A stretch of 64,000 nt of DNA, taken from assembly GCA_964619535.1 (NCBI GenBank), contig CAZUEX010000008.1:102898-166897 (forward strand). The letters run 5' to 3'. The DNA comes from Leptonema sp964619535 (GTDB lineage Bacteria > Spirochaetota > Leptospiria > Leptospirales > Leptonemataceae). The translations under genes were made by a program, and so were the position numbers. This document shows positions 45,601-54,179 of the stretch, piece after piece; position 1 is the stretch's first letter; the number at the start of each line of letters is the position of its first letter. The notes under the pieces were generated by a model, which worked only from the letters and a program-made list of their open reading frames with translations, was not told where the DNA came from and did no database searches.

Positions 45601-47226
45601 GACAAAATCGTGGCCAAACTGCGATACTCCACTCCGGGGGTTACGTTGATCTCGCCTCCGCCACACCATGACATCTACTCGATTGAGGACCTGGCACAGC
45701 TCATCTTCGACTTAAAGAATGTTAACCCGAGAGCGCGCATCAGCGTGAAGCTTGTGTCCTGTGCAGGTGTGGGAACGGTAGCGGCCGGTGTGGCCAAGGC
45801 CCATGCAGATCATATCCTCATCTCCGGTCATGACGGCGGAACAGGTGCCAGCCCGATTTCGTCCATTCACTATGCAGGAACTCCCTGGGAGATTGGTCTT
45901 TCAGAAACGCATCAAACCCTCGTAGCAGAAGGCCTTCGCGACAGGGTCCATGTCGCTGTCGACGGTAAACTGATGACAGGACGCGATGTCGTTATCGGAG
46001 CCCTTCTTGGCGCCGAAGAATTTGGCTTCGCCACCAGTGCCATGGTTACCCAGGGATGCATCATGATGCGTAAGTGCCACCTGAATACCTGCCCCGTTGG
46101 TGTGGCCACACAGGATCCTGTACTGAGGCAGAAGTTCTTCGGCAAACCGGAATACCTGGTCAACTACATGTTCTTTGTTGCCGAAGAGGTTCGCGAGCTG
46201 ATGGCCCAGCTGGGCTACCGAAGCATCAATGAAATGGTCGGACAGCAAAAGAGCCTTACCTTTAGACGTCCCAAAGACCACTGGAAGGCTCGTGGCATTG
46301 AGCTGAGTCGCCTTTTGCAGAAACCCGAACCTTCCTTTGGTACAGGGCTGTATAAATCAAAAGAGCAGGATCATGGCCTGGAACGTCAGCTGGACCAAAA
46401 GCTGATCGAAAAGGCCAAACCTGCCCTGGAAAATGGCAGCCCGGTAGTCATCGATTTACCGGTGACCAATGAGAACCGGACGGTCGGCGCCATGCTTTCA
46501 GGCGAAATAGCCCGTCGTTATGGCGAAGAGGGGCTGCCGCATGATACGATTCGCGTCCGCCTGAACGGTTATGCAGGTCAGAGCTTCGGTGCCTTTCTCA
46601 TTAAAGGTGTCAGCATGGAGCTGGACGGCCAGGCAAACGACTATGTTGGCAAGGGCATGTGCGGCGGACGAATGATCATCCGCACACCCAAGAGTGCCGG
46701 TTATGACCCGGCCAAGAACATCCTTGTGGGTAACACCTGCCTTTACGGAGCAACGTCAGGAGAGCTCTACGTAAACGGAATGGCAGGAGAACGATTTGCC
46801 GTGCGAAACTCTGGCGTTCATGCCGTTGTCGAAGGCGTCGGCGACCATGGATGTGAGTACATGACAGGAGGCCGGGTTGCCATTCTCGGTGATACAGGCC
46901 GTAACTTTGCAGCCGGTATGTCCGGCGGTATTGCCTACGTCTGGGATCCAGACCGCAACTTCGCTTCTCGGGTAAATACCGGTATGGTCGATCTCGAACA
47001 GCTCACCGACCCGGAAGAAATCGATGAGCTGCTCCATCTGATCACCCGCCACAGGGAATATACCGGATCCCTTCGGGCCGAGTTTATTCTGAAAACCTGG
47101 GATGAGCAGCTGGATAACTTCGTAAAGGTAATGCCGTGCGATTACAAGCTTGCGTTGCAGCGCCTTGAAGAAGAGAAGCTGACCAACAAAAACAGTGAAG
47201 AGGAGGAAGTACTGCATCATGGGTAA
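42646..47226 (+). CDS. gltB: Glutamate synthase (NADPH) large subunit
   Basis: This protein of about 1526 residues makes glutamate from 2-oxoglutarate and glutamine. A short propeptide ends at RDSCGVGFIAD, where Cys becomes the N-terminal nucleophile of the glutaminase domain. The central domain is followed by the FMN domain (QTGAMSFGSIS; GGKSNTGEGGEDP), the 3Fe-4S cysteines in MRKCHLNTCPVGVATQDP, and the C-terminal beta-helix (GYAGQSFGAF). The order and length are standard. An ATG five codons upstream (42631) is an alternative start. It overlaps gltD by 8 nt. Confidence 0.97.
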   Translation: MDKDYNIAQDFEIPGASGLYDPDMARDSCGVGFIADITGKKSRSIIEQGLEILKRLEHRGAVGADPLTGDGAGLQMQIPDRFFRKVAREQLNIDLPPVGRYAVGFIYLPRNKTIRHVVQNIIEKVIVDEGQKFLGWRTVPTDPEHTGESARKTMPAFRHCFIGASDDIKTNEDFERRLYLIRRVIDRRVRAEHKLDRAQYYVPSFSSRTINYKGMLLASQLPQFYLDLQDPLMESAYAMVHMRFSTNTFPTWDLAHPFRMIAHNGEINALRGNINWMAARQMVMESPYYGKELKRMLPIIMEGQSDSATFDTVTELLYMAGRSLPHAIMMMIPEAWSKNPAMDADKRGFYEYHATLMEPWDGPAAVAFADGQMIGATLDRNGLRPARYIITKDNLAIMSSEVGTIPVDPANVAKSGRLQPGKMFLIDLKEGRIVDDEEIKAKVVKQRPYREWVEKHMIRLENLPNPAFVHQPDHSTIVERQRVFGYTTEDVMTLMKPMAEKGEEPIGAMGQDVSLAILSSKPQPLFRYFKQLFAQVTNPPIDPIREELVMELTSYVGPEGNLLDEKPEYAHRIELKNPVLTNHELEKIRNISEGVFSSITIPILFDPDEKHGMRNRLDQLCDEAAEAVRNGYNLIILSDRGVAEKQAPIPSLLAVAAVHHFLIRAGLRTKTGIIIESGEPRDVPHFALLIGYGANGINPYLAFETLQDLHKEGLLPEIHEARDARKNFIKAVNKGLFKIFSKMGISTLQSYCGAQIFEAVGLDSELVNLYFTGTRTVIEGLSLEMLEQETMLRHRAAYDPNAARSTLHPGGVHYWRKYSEEHLWRPMTIHLLQRSTQKNDFEIYRQFSKEVHDRERDLVTLRSLFGFTRLATPVPIEEVEPASEIVKRFQTGAMSFGSISWETHTNLAIAMNRIGGKSNTGEGGEDPIRFQPLPNGDSMRSAIKQVASGRFGVTAYYLVNADDIQIKMAQGAKPGEGGQLPGFKVDKIVAKLRYSTPGVTLISPPPHHDIYSIEDLAQLIFDLKNVNPRARISVKLVSCAGVGTVAAGVAKAHADHILISGHDGGTGASPISSIHYAGTPWEIGLSETHQTLVAEGLRDRVHVAVDGKLMTGRDVVIGALLGAEEFGFATSAMVTQGCIMMRKCHLNTCPVGVATQDPVLRQKFFGKPEYLVNYMFFVAEEVRELMAQLGYRSINEMVGQQKSLTFRRPKDHWKARGIELSRLLQKPEPSFGTGLYKSKEQDHGLERQLDQKLIEKAKPALENGSPVVIDLPVTNENRTVGAMLSGEIARRYGEEGLPHDTIRVRLNGYAGQSFGAFLIKGVSMELDGQANDYVGKGMCGGRMIIRTPKSAGYDPAKNILVGNTCLYGATSGELYVNGMAGERFAVRNSGVHAVVEGVGDHGCEYMTGGRVAILGDTGRNFAAGMSGGIAYVWDPDRNFASRVNTGMVDLEQLTDPEEIDELLHLITRHREYTGSLRAEFILKTWDEQLDNFVKVMPCDYKLALQRLEEEKLTNKNSEEEEVLHHG

Positions 47227-48667
47227 GATTACTGGCTTCATGGAATACCGGCGCTCCGAAATCGCAAAGCAACCGGTTGAAGAACGAATCAGGCATTTCA
47301 AAGAATTTGAAACGACCTTTGATGAGAATACGGCTCGCATCCAGGGCGCCCGGTGCATGGACTGTGGCATCCCCTTCTGTCATGGAGATACAGGCTGCCC
47401 GGTGGATAACCTCATCCCGGAGTGGAACGATCTGGTCTACAGAGGTCTCTGGCAGGAAGCGCTGCAGAACCTCCATTCAACGAATAACTTCCCCGAGTTC
47501 ACGGGTATGCTATGCCCTGCTCCCTGTGAATCGGCATGTGTTCTTGGTCTGATCGATCCACCCGTGTCCATCAAGGCCATTGAACGATTCATCATTGATC
47601 GCGGCTTTGAAGAGGGATGGGTGGAGCCGCTTCCTCCTAAGGCCCTTTCAGGGCATTCGGTGGCCGTCATCGGCTCCGGACCGGCCGGCCTTGCAGCGGC
47701 CCAGCAGCTGCGACGGGCCGGGCATGACGTCACTGTCTTTGAGCGCGAAGATCGTGCCGGTGGACTGATTCGCTACGGCATCCCCGATTTCAAGTTTGAG
47801 AAGTGGCGGCTTGACCGACGGCTGGATCAGCTGAAAACCGAAGGCGTTCAATTCCGCACGGGAGTTCATGTAGGTGTGGACATTACCCTTGAAGAGCTTC
47901 GCTCACAGTTCGATGCCATCATCCTGGCCATGGGCTCCGAAGAGCCACGCAGGATTGACGTTCCCGGAAACGATCTGGACGGTGTGCATTTCGCCATGGA
48001 CTTCTTGACCCAGGCCAACCGCTCCGTAGCAGGCGAAGCCCTTGCCAACCCGATCAGCGCAAAAGACAAGCATGTCATCGTAATCGGTGGCGGCGATACG
48101 GGATCGGACTGTATCGGAACGGCCAACCGACAGGGGGCAAAGTCTGTTACCCAGCTCGACTATAACCCCGAGCCGCCCAGAGAACGCAGCGATGACGATC
48201 CCTGGCCGCTGTATCCGCGCATTCTGCGTACATCCACCTCACAGGAAGAAGGAGTGGATCGCAAATGGAGTCTGCACACGAAAAGCTTTCGCGGCGAGAA
48301 TGGCAGGGTTGTGGCCGTAGCCGGTAACCAGGTCGTGAAAAAATCACGGACCGAGATTATCGACATTCCGGGAACGGAGTTTGAAATCCCCGCCGATCTT
48401 GTTTTAATCGCTGTCGGCTTTACAGGCCCAAAGAGCTCTCCACTGATGGAACAGCTGAAAGAGGCAGGCGTGCAGCTGGATGCACGCGGCAATGTAAAGG
48501 CTTCGTTTGGCGTCGGTGGTAACCATTTCGCTACAACCGTGCCCGGCATCTTTGCAGCCGGTGACGTACGTCGAGGTCAGTCCATCATCGTCTGGGCCAT
48601 TTCAGAAGGACGCAAATGTGCACAGGTGGTCGATCAGTATCTGCATAGCCTGGTAAAGGCTAACTGA
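47219..48667 (+). CDS. gltD: Glutamate synthase small subunit
   Basis: This 482-residue protein passes electrons from NADPH to GltB through FAD and two 4Fe-4S clusters. The N-terminal cysteines are visible in CMDCGIPFCHGDTGCPV and MLCPAPCESACVLG. The FAD-binding motif is VAVIGSGPAGLAAAQQL and the NADPH-binding motif VIVIGGGDTGSDCIGTA. The start MGKITGFMEY is chosen because GAGGAGG lies about 9 nt upstream and it overlaps the gltB stop by 8 nt. It ends 5 bp from a convergent CDF-like gene. Confidence 0.97.
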   Translation: MGKITGFMEYRRSEIAKQPVEERIRHFKEFETTFDENTARIQGARCMDCGIPFCHGDTGCPVDNLIPEWNDLVYRGLWQEALQNLHSTNNFPEFTGMLCPAPCESACVLGLIDPPVSIKAIERFIIDRGFEEGWVEPLPPKALSGHSVAVIGSGPAGLAAAQQLRRAGHDVTVFEREDRAGGLIRYGIPDFKFEKWRLDRRLDQLKTEGVQFRTGVHVGVDITLEELRSQFDAIILAMGSEEPRRIDVPGNDLDGVHFAMDFLTQANRSVAGEALANPISAKDKHVIVIGGGDTGSDCIGTANRQGAKSVTQLDYNPEPPRERSDDDPWPLYPRILRTSTSQEEGVDRKWSLHTKSFRGENGRVVAVAGNQVVKKSRTEIIDIPGTEFEIPADLVLIAVGFTGPKSSPLMEQLKEAGVQLDARGNVKASFGVGGNHFATTVPGIFAAGDVRRGQSIIVWAISEGRKCAQVVDQYLHSLVKAN

Positions 48668-48672
48668 AAGAC

Positions 48673-49317
48673 CTATCCGTCACAGCTGCATCCACAGTTA
48701 CCCGTCCTGGCTTTCTCAAAGGATTCTCTTCCTTCTTTGAAGACAAGCCAGGCGATAACAAAGGCTCCGATTGCATCGATGTAGGGCAGATGAAAAAGCT
48801 CATAGAGGATCGAGGCCACAAACAGCACCAGGGAAAGCTGTAAACAGGCCATGGTGCAGTTTGCATCGGCAAGGACGGCCTCTGAACCAAGGGCCGTTCC
48901 GGCCCGACGCTTTGCCTGAATCAAAAACCACATCGTCAGCATCGATAATAGCGAAATCACAACACCGGCCACCGTGGCCTCAGGCCTGTGATCGTACACA
49001 ATGCTTAAAATGGCTCCGACCGGCAGCGCTACAGTCAATATGTAAAACCCGGTTCCGGTAATGCGCAAAGCGGTCCTTTCAAAGCCATCAGAGGATTCAT
49101 TCAACTCACCATCCCGCATGCGCCATGTCATATGGGCCACGCCAAGCCCGGACAGGACCTCAACAAAGCTGTCTACACCGAAACCAAAAAGGGAAAGGGA
49201 TTCATCACCGGCTCCGAAATACACAGAGACGATCCCTTCTAAAACATTATAAACGATCGTAATAAAAGCGAGGATGGCAACGATACGTAGCCACCGCCGT
49301 CGCGACACAGGATCCAT
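48673..49317 (-). CDS. Cation diffusion facilitator-like membrane protein
   Basis: From the ATG at 49317 (MDPVSRRRW) the product has 214 residues and about six hydrophobic helices. It resembles the CDF/TMEM163-like group: FGFGVDSFVEVLSG in TM2 and EAVLADANCTMACLQLSL in TM5, each with the Asp-containing metal-site context of CDF proteins. It lacks the C-terminal cytoplasmic domain and ends CGCSCDG, which could bind a soft metal. The likely role is Zn2+ or other divalent cation export driven by protons, but no metal can be named. The frame is open 69 codons further upstream without a ribosome site. Confidence 0.78.
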   Translation of the reverse strand: MDPVSRRRWLRIVAILAFITIVYNVLEGIVSVYFGAGDESLSLFGFGVDSFVEVLSGLGVAHMTWRMRDGELNESSDGFERTALRITGTGFYILTVALPVGAILSIVYDHRPEATVAGVVISLLSMLTMWFLIQAKRRAGTALGSEAVLADANCTMACLQLSLVLFVASILYELFHLPYIDAIGAFVIAWLVFKEGRESFEKARTGNCGCSCDG

Positions 49318-49391
49318 AGAGGCAAGAAAGCGCAAAGGAGCACATCCGTCAAAGGCAAATGGCTTCCGGGCATCCGCCGGACAGGAACGAT

Positions 49392-49413
49392 GCCATCCCC
49401 CTGAGGGGATGGC
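49392..49413. terminator. Compact hairpin after the FabG-like gene
   Basis: A perfect 9-bp stem (GCCATCCCC / GGGGATGGC) with a CTGA loop stands 23 bp after the SDR stop codon on the minus strand. There is no U-tract, so any termination would be weak or Rho-assisted. Confidence 0.5.
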
Positions 49414-49435
49414 CATGGTTAATTCGTCAGCAGTC

Positions 49436-50197
49436 TTACAAACCGATGACCGTTCCGCCGTCGACGCGAATAACGTTTCCGGTAATAAAACCGGCATCCT
49501 CTGAACAGAGGAAACGAACCACACGGGAAATATCTTTTACCTCACCCGGTCGCCCCAGAGGAACAGACTTGCGCAACTCCTCTTTCACGGCATCTGGAAG
49601 GGCATCCGTTAGATCCGTCCGCACATACCCGGGGCATATCGCATTACATAGCAGGCCTTTCTTCGCATACTCGCGAGCGACCACCTTTGTGAATCCGATA
49701 AGCCCCGACTTGCTGGAGGCGTAGTTGGCCTGCCCTGTCTGGCCAAGAAGGCCCGAAACAGAGCTGATATTTACAATGCGTCCGCCGCCTCTGGCTTTCA
49801 GAAGCATCGACAGAAACGCCTTTGTTACAAGAAAAGGTCCTTTGAGATTGACGTCCATGACGACATCCCACTCCTCTTCTTTCATACGAAGCAGAAGATT
49901 ATCGCGCAGAATGCCAGCGTTGTTTACGAGAAAGTCGAGCCCCCCGAACTCACTTTTCACGCGTTCCGCTGCGGCATCAACTTCGGCGCTTTTTGTCACA
50001 TTACATGCAACGCCGATGGTCTTTACGCCGTAGGTTTCTGCAATCTCTTTCGCAGTGCGATCACAATCTTCCTGCTTTACATCAAGGATTACCTGGTTTG
50101 CACCCCAGGCCGCCAGATCTTCGGCAATGGCACGGCCTATGCCGCGGGCAGAGCCCGTAACAAGAGCCGTTTTGCCCTGAAATGGTTTTTCAGACAT
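49436..50197 (-). CDS. 3-oxoacyl-ACP reductase-like SDR (FabG type)
   Basis: This 253-residue short-chain dehydrogenase has the NAD(P)-binding motif TGSARGIGRAIA, the NNAG motif, the active-site Ser in NISSVSGLLG and the YxxxK pair in YASSKSGLIGF. The C-terminus GGTVIGL is typical of FabG. It would reduce 3-oxoacyl thioesters in fatty acid or polyhydroxyalkanoate metabolism. No other fatty acid genes are adjacent, so the exact substrate is open. The start MSEKPFQGK at 50197 is preferred to one 11 codons upstream. Confidence 0.88.
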   Translation of the reverse strand: MSEKPFQGKTALVTGSARGIGRAIAEDLAAWGANQVILDVKQEDCDRTAKEIAETYGVKTIGVACNVTKSAEVDAAAERVKSEFGGLDFLVNNAGILRDNLLLRMKEEEWDVVMDVNLKGPFLVTKAFLSMLLKARGGGRIVNISSVSGLLGQTGQANYASSKSGLIGFTKVVAREYAKKGLLCNAICPGYVRTDLTDALPDAVKEELRKSVPLGRPGEVKDISRVVRFLCSEDAGFITGNVIRVDGGTVIGL

Positions 50198-50313
50198 GGC
50201 GCAAAGTGGATGGGCGAAATACGGGCACAACTCTTTTTCAAGCCTGCCGTTGAATTACAATCTTCTCCCTTTCGTAAAACAGTCGTAACAGGATCGCAGC
50301 ACATAAGAGAATC

Positions 50314-51612
50314 ATGAACACCAGCGTTGAGCCCCCGCCACTCCCGCTTCCCGACGAGAGGCAGACCGCTCTGATCGAGAATCCGGCCGGAGAAAAGCCC
50401 GTCTTTTCTGCCTTCGAGGTGGGTCGTACTACGATTGTCAGAGAAACACTGCAGGCACAGACAGGATACAGCTTCTCGCTTCCTCTGGAAGACCAGAGCC
50501 CGGCAGAGATCTTCGAGCTGTATCAGGCCTTTCCGAAGCTGGATTTCCTTCCTGTTAGAAATGAATCGGGCTGGATTACCGGATACCTGACCCGCAAGAC
50601 ATTTTTTGCCTCCCTCAGCGAATCGCAGTTCTCACGTGACCTGCTGTTTCGTCGAGAAGCCCGGCTACATCATCTGATAAACCGGCACATCATATGCCTG
50701 AATGCCCATACCAGCCTTACCGAGGCATCCGAAATATTGATGCAACGACCGGATCACATGCGCTTTGATCCCTTTGTTGTTACCCTGAACCGGCGCTTCT
50801 TCGGAATTTCGACGATTGACCGCGTCATGCGTGGAATCAACTACTTCCTGACACGGGAGATGGAGGCGGTCAGGGATGCGCAGTTCAGGATTATGGAGGC
50901 CCCGGGAGCCCCTGACATCGACAATGCCGTCCGGCACCACATCTCCGTGCAGCCATTCCAGGGGCCTGGAGGGGATTTTGCCAGGGTGTATGAGCTGAAT
51001 GAACGCTTTTCGATAGCCATGCTTTTCGACGTATGCGGTAAGGGCGTGAAAGCAGCAGCCATGGTTTCTGTGCTGGGAACACTGTTTCACAAGCTGTGGA
51101 AGGATCTGCAAAAGCACCCGACTTTCACCTTGCGAGTTCTTGAAAAAGAGCTTTTCCGGTTAAACAACGACCTTACCCTGCTGAGCTCTGTGGAAATGTA
51201 CGCCACCGGTGTTGTTCTTCTGATCGATAAACAGAGCTACATCCTTTCTGTTTTTGATTACGGGCATGGCATGCTGTGGCTGCGTCGCAATCAGCGTGTG
51301 CACCAGTTACAGGGGCCGCGTTCGGACACATCTATACCCTTCCTGGGTATAACAGAAAACCTGCGCATGCAACCGTTTTCTTTCAGGATCAAACGAGGCG
51401 ACATTCTGTTTAGCTGTTCGGACGGAATCCTCGAACAGCTGAACCCGGCCAAAGAGGCATACGGATCCTTGCGGACAATCGAGGCTTTGCGTAAGGCTGG
51501 CGAGGGCTCACCGGCCGGACTCTGCAATCAGATTCTCAACGACTGGAACACATTTCGCGCAGGAGCCCCCATTCGGGACGATCTGTCAATCCTTCTGCTT
51601 CAAATCGATTGA
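50314..51612 (+). CDS. SpoIIE/RsbU-type phosphatase with CBS-like N-terminal domain
   Basis: This 432-residue protein has an N-terminal region that looks like a CBS pair (IFELYQAFPKLDFLPVRNESGWITGYLTRKTF and the later LTEASEILMQRP), then a SpoIIE phosphatase domain from about residue 200. The metal aspartates are present in GPGGDFARVY, FDVCGKG, SCSDGILEQL and PIRDDLSILLL, so activity is expected. It would act on a phosphorylated STAS protein in a partner switch. It is not close to an obvious target gene. Confidence 0.87.
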   Translation: MNTSVEPPPLPLPDERQTALIENPAGEKPVFSAFEVGRTTIVRETLQAQTGYSFSLPLEDQSPAEIFELYQAFPKLDFLPVRNESGWITGYLTRKTFFASLSESQFSRDLLFRREARLHHLINRHIICLNAHTSLTEASEILMQRPDHMRFDPFVVTLNRRFFGISTIDRVMRGINYFLTREMEAVRDAQFRIMEAPGAPDIDNAVRHHISVQPFQGPGGDFARVYELNERFSIAMLFDVCGKGVKAAAMVSVLGTLFHKLWKDLQKHPTFTLRVLEKELFRLNNDLTLLSSVEMYATGVVLLIDKQSYILSVFDYGHGMLWLRRNQRVHQLQGPRSDTSIPFLGITENLRMQPFSFRIKRGDILFSCSDGILEQLNPAKEAYGSLRTIEALRKAGEGSPAGLCNQILNDWNTFRAGAPIRDDLSILLLQID

Positions 51613-51653
51613 ATAGCAATTGACAGCCCCAGGCCTCAACGTTTTTTTCGGGC

Positions 51654-52958
51654 ATGGATGATCTGTTCCTTCCGGCGGGTTTTTCGGCCACAGGCTGGCA
51701 TATTGGCGTAAAGGACTCCACCTCCCCTTCAAAAGAAGACTTCGGCGTTCTGCACAGTGAAAGACCTGCTGCAGCCCATGCCGTTTTTACGCGTAACCGT
51801 TTTCCCGGTCATCCCGTTGTTATAGGCCGCCGCCATATGGAACAGGGACAGCTGCAACTTGTTATCGTAAATTCAGGAAATGCCAACGTTGCCAATGGCC
51901 CGGAAGGACTTGCGCTGGCCGAAGACGAGTGCAGGCATGCAGCAGCATCTCTGCAGATTCCCGTGCAGCAGGTTCTGCCCTGCAGTACCGGCGTCATCGG
52001 ACGTCCCATGCCTGCAGAGAAGATCCTTCGCGCCTGCGATGAGATCAAAGACCGGCTGCAAACATCCGATCCTGAGCGATTCGTTCGCGCTATCATGACA
52101 ACCGATCGCTACCCGAAATACAGAAGCCTGCAATTGCCTGCCGGCTTTTCTGTAACCGGCATAGCCAAAGGAGCCGGCATGATCGAACCGAACATGGCCA
52201 CCATGCTGTCTTACCTCGTAACGGATGCAGACATTGCCGTAGAAGACCTTCGAAGATGGCTGCCGTTTCTTGCGGATCATTCCTTCAATCGCATTTCGGT
52301 GGATTCTGATACGTCGACCAGTGATACCTTTGCTGCCCTTGCCAATGGAGTGAGCAACATTCGCGTGCAGATACGGGCCGAAGACGTTGCCACCCTTCGA
52401 TCGTTAAAGTTCGAAGATATGCAGAAGCTGCTGCAGCTTCTCTATAGGGCTGAAAAGGCCGATATTGTCGAAGCCGCCGATTTTCTCAAAGGCCTTCTGC
52501 ATACCGATACGGCCTCCGCCACATTTATGGCCGCTTCTTTTCATATAGCCCTTTTTCTGGCACTGAAGATCGTCCGCGACGGAGAAGGTGCCACCCGCCT
52601 TTTTCGCGTCATCATTCGCGATGCAAAAGACACGGCCCAGGCGATGAAGATCGGACGATCCATCGTTAACAGCCCGCTTGTAAAAACGGCTGTATTCGGT
52701 GCGGATCCGAACTGGGGCCGTATACTGGCTGCGATCGGTAAGGTCTTTGACGAAGAACACCCTGAACCGGAGATCTACGCAGGCCCCCATCGGCTGTATC
52801 CGCCAGGCCAGACATCGCTAACTATCCTGGAAAAGGAAATGCAGAACGAAGAGGTTGACTTCACCATCCGACTTGGAGCAGGAAATGCCCATGCCACCCT
52901 TTACGGTTGTGACCTTACAGAGGCCTACGTCAGGCTGAATTCCGAGTATACCACATAG
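51654..52958 (+). CDS. argJ: Bifunctional ornithine acetyltransferase / N-acetylglutamate synthase
   Basis: This 434-residue ArgJ makes N-acetylglutamate and ornithine in the recycling branch of arginine synthesis. The self-cleavage site is visible in KGAGMIEPNMATMLSYLVTDA (split as KGAGMIEPNM and ATMLSYLVTDA), with Thr of ATM as the new N-terminus of the beta chain. Other family stretches are NSGNANVANG and DPNWGRILAAIG. The C-terminus has YTT after LTEAYVRLNSE, as expected. The stop codon directly abuts the start of the next gene. Confidence 0.95.
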   Translation: MDDLFLPAGFSATGWHIGVKDSTSPSKEDFGVLHSERPAAAHAVFTRNRFPGHPVVIGRRHMEQGQLQLVIVNSGNANVANGPEGLALAEDECRHAAASLQIPVQQVLPCSTGVIGRPMPAEKILRACDEIKDRLQTSDPERFVRAIMTTDRYPKYRSLQLPAGFSVTGIAKGAGMIEPNMATMLSYLVTDADIAVEDLRRWLPFLADHSFNRISVDSDTSTSDTFAALANGVSNIRVQIRAEDVATLRSLKFEDMQKLLQLLYRAEKADIVEAADFLKGLLHTDTASATFMAASFHIALFLALKIVRDGEGATRLFRVIIRDAKDTAQAMKIGRSIVNSPLVKTAVFGADPNWGRILAAIGKVFDEEHPEPEIYAGPHRLYPPGQTSLTILEKEMQNEEVDFTIRLGAGNAHATLYGCDLTEAYVRLNSEYTT

Positions 52959-54176
52959 ATGGCCGCTTTTCGAAGGTTTCTGTTCCGGCGCTGGAGCTCC
53001 TTCCTCGCCGGACTTCTTATCATTGCAGGCTACTCGTACCTGCAATCCTCCGTCCATCTGCCGGAATACGGACAGGAGCTGGCTACCATAATCTTTATCA
53101 TTCTTGCCGTCCTTGTCCTGATTCCGGTGCGTGATTACCTTCTGCAACCATTCTTAACGTTTCCTTCATGGGAAACCCTGGTCGATACCCAGCAGCATCA
53201 TCTTGAATTTCTTGCCAGGCCTTTTACATTGCAGATCCTGCTGAACAGGGTTATGCCCGACCTCATGATATGGCTGAAAATCCCCGATGCCAGGCTGTTC
53301 ATTCTGCAGCAGGAAAGGCGCTATTTCGACATGCATGTTTACCGGCGCGGACAGCTGAAAGGTTCTCGCCGGATTGCGCGAAAGAATGTCATCCCCGTAA
53401 CCCGCATGTTTCGACAGTTCGGACGCGTCGCGCGGCTCGATGATCCTGCACTGCCCGAACGCGTACGCGAAATCATGCAGTCCTATCGCATAGAGGTGGC
53501 CGTTCCTTTTATTCATCGCGGACGTCTCCTCGGTATGCTTATCTTCCAGCATCCTGTGCAGAATCGCTACGCTGATCGCGGACTGGATCTGTTTGCAGCA
53601 AAGGCAGCGATCACCATTCACGATCATATCCTGAAAAGCCGCATGCAGAATATTGCCGAGTATGATGAAGAACTGCGTATCGCCAAAAAGGTGCGTCAGA
53701 TGCTTCAGATGCAGGAAGCCCCTGATGTGCCAGGCTGGGACATCAGCACCGGACGCATTCGCTCGGCCACATTGATTGAGTTTTTCCGGACGAACGATCG
53801 CCAGTACGCAGTCCTGCTTTCTACGAAGGCAGCGGGCGGAGTACAGGCGATGATCCTTTCAGGAGCCCTTGGTTATCTTTTTGCCATGATACGCATCAAG
53901 GGACCGGAGCTGCGTCTCGCTGCCCTTGTTCGGCGGATAGATCAGTACGTTCAGGAGAATGACCTGCAAGATAAGCTTGAAATCCTCGTTATCGGCATAC
54001 GATTTCGTTCCAGACAGATCACCATGGTAAACATGGGTAAATCCTACCGGCTCTGGAAAGATGGTGATGAGATTCCACTGCCGCCGGAACGAATGCTGTT
54101 ACGCTGTCCCCCGGGAGCGAAGTTTTCTCTGCATTATCAGGAAGAGGAGATCTTGAGTTTCTCAAAACTGCGGTAA
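52959..54176 (+). CDS. Membrane GAF protein with degenerate SpoIIE domain (pseudophosphatase)
   Basis: This 405-residue protein has two N-terminal membrane helices (FLAGLLIIAGYSYL and LATIIFIILAVLVLI), then a GAF-like domain (about residues 80-225). A SpoIIE-like fold follows from about residue 250, where EYDEELRIAKKVRQMLQMQEAPDVPGW is the usual linker. The metal-binding sites are lost: the expected D-x-x-G-x-G reads LSTKAAGG, and the SDG motif is absent (the region reads RCPPGAKF). It is probably catalytically dead and may regulate the active phosphatase encoded 3 bp downstream. ATG follows the argJ stop directly. Confidence 0.75.
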   Translation: MAAFRRFLFRRWSSFLAGLLIIAGYSYLQSSVHLPEYGQELATIIFIILAVLVLIPVRDYLLQPFLTFPSWETLVDTQQHHLEFLARPFTLQILLNRVMPDLMIWLKIPDARLFILQQERRYFDMHVYRRGQLKGSRRIARKNVIPVTRMFRQFGRVARLDDPALPERVREIMQSYRIEVAVPFIHRGRLLGMLIFQHPVQNRYADRGLDLFAAKAAITIHDHILKSRMQNIAEYDEELRIAKKVRQMLQMQEAPDVPGWDISTGRIRSATLIEFFRTNDRQYAVLLSTKAAGGVQAMILSGALGYLFAMIRIKGPELRLAALVRRIDQYVQENDLQDKLEILVIGIRFRSRQITMVNMGKSYRLWKDGDEIPLPPERMLLRCPPGAKFSLHYQEEEILSFSKLR

Positions 54177-54179
54177 CCT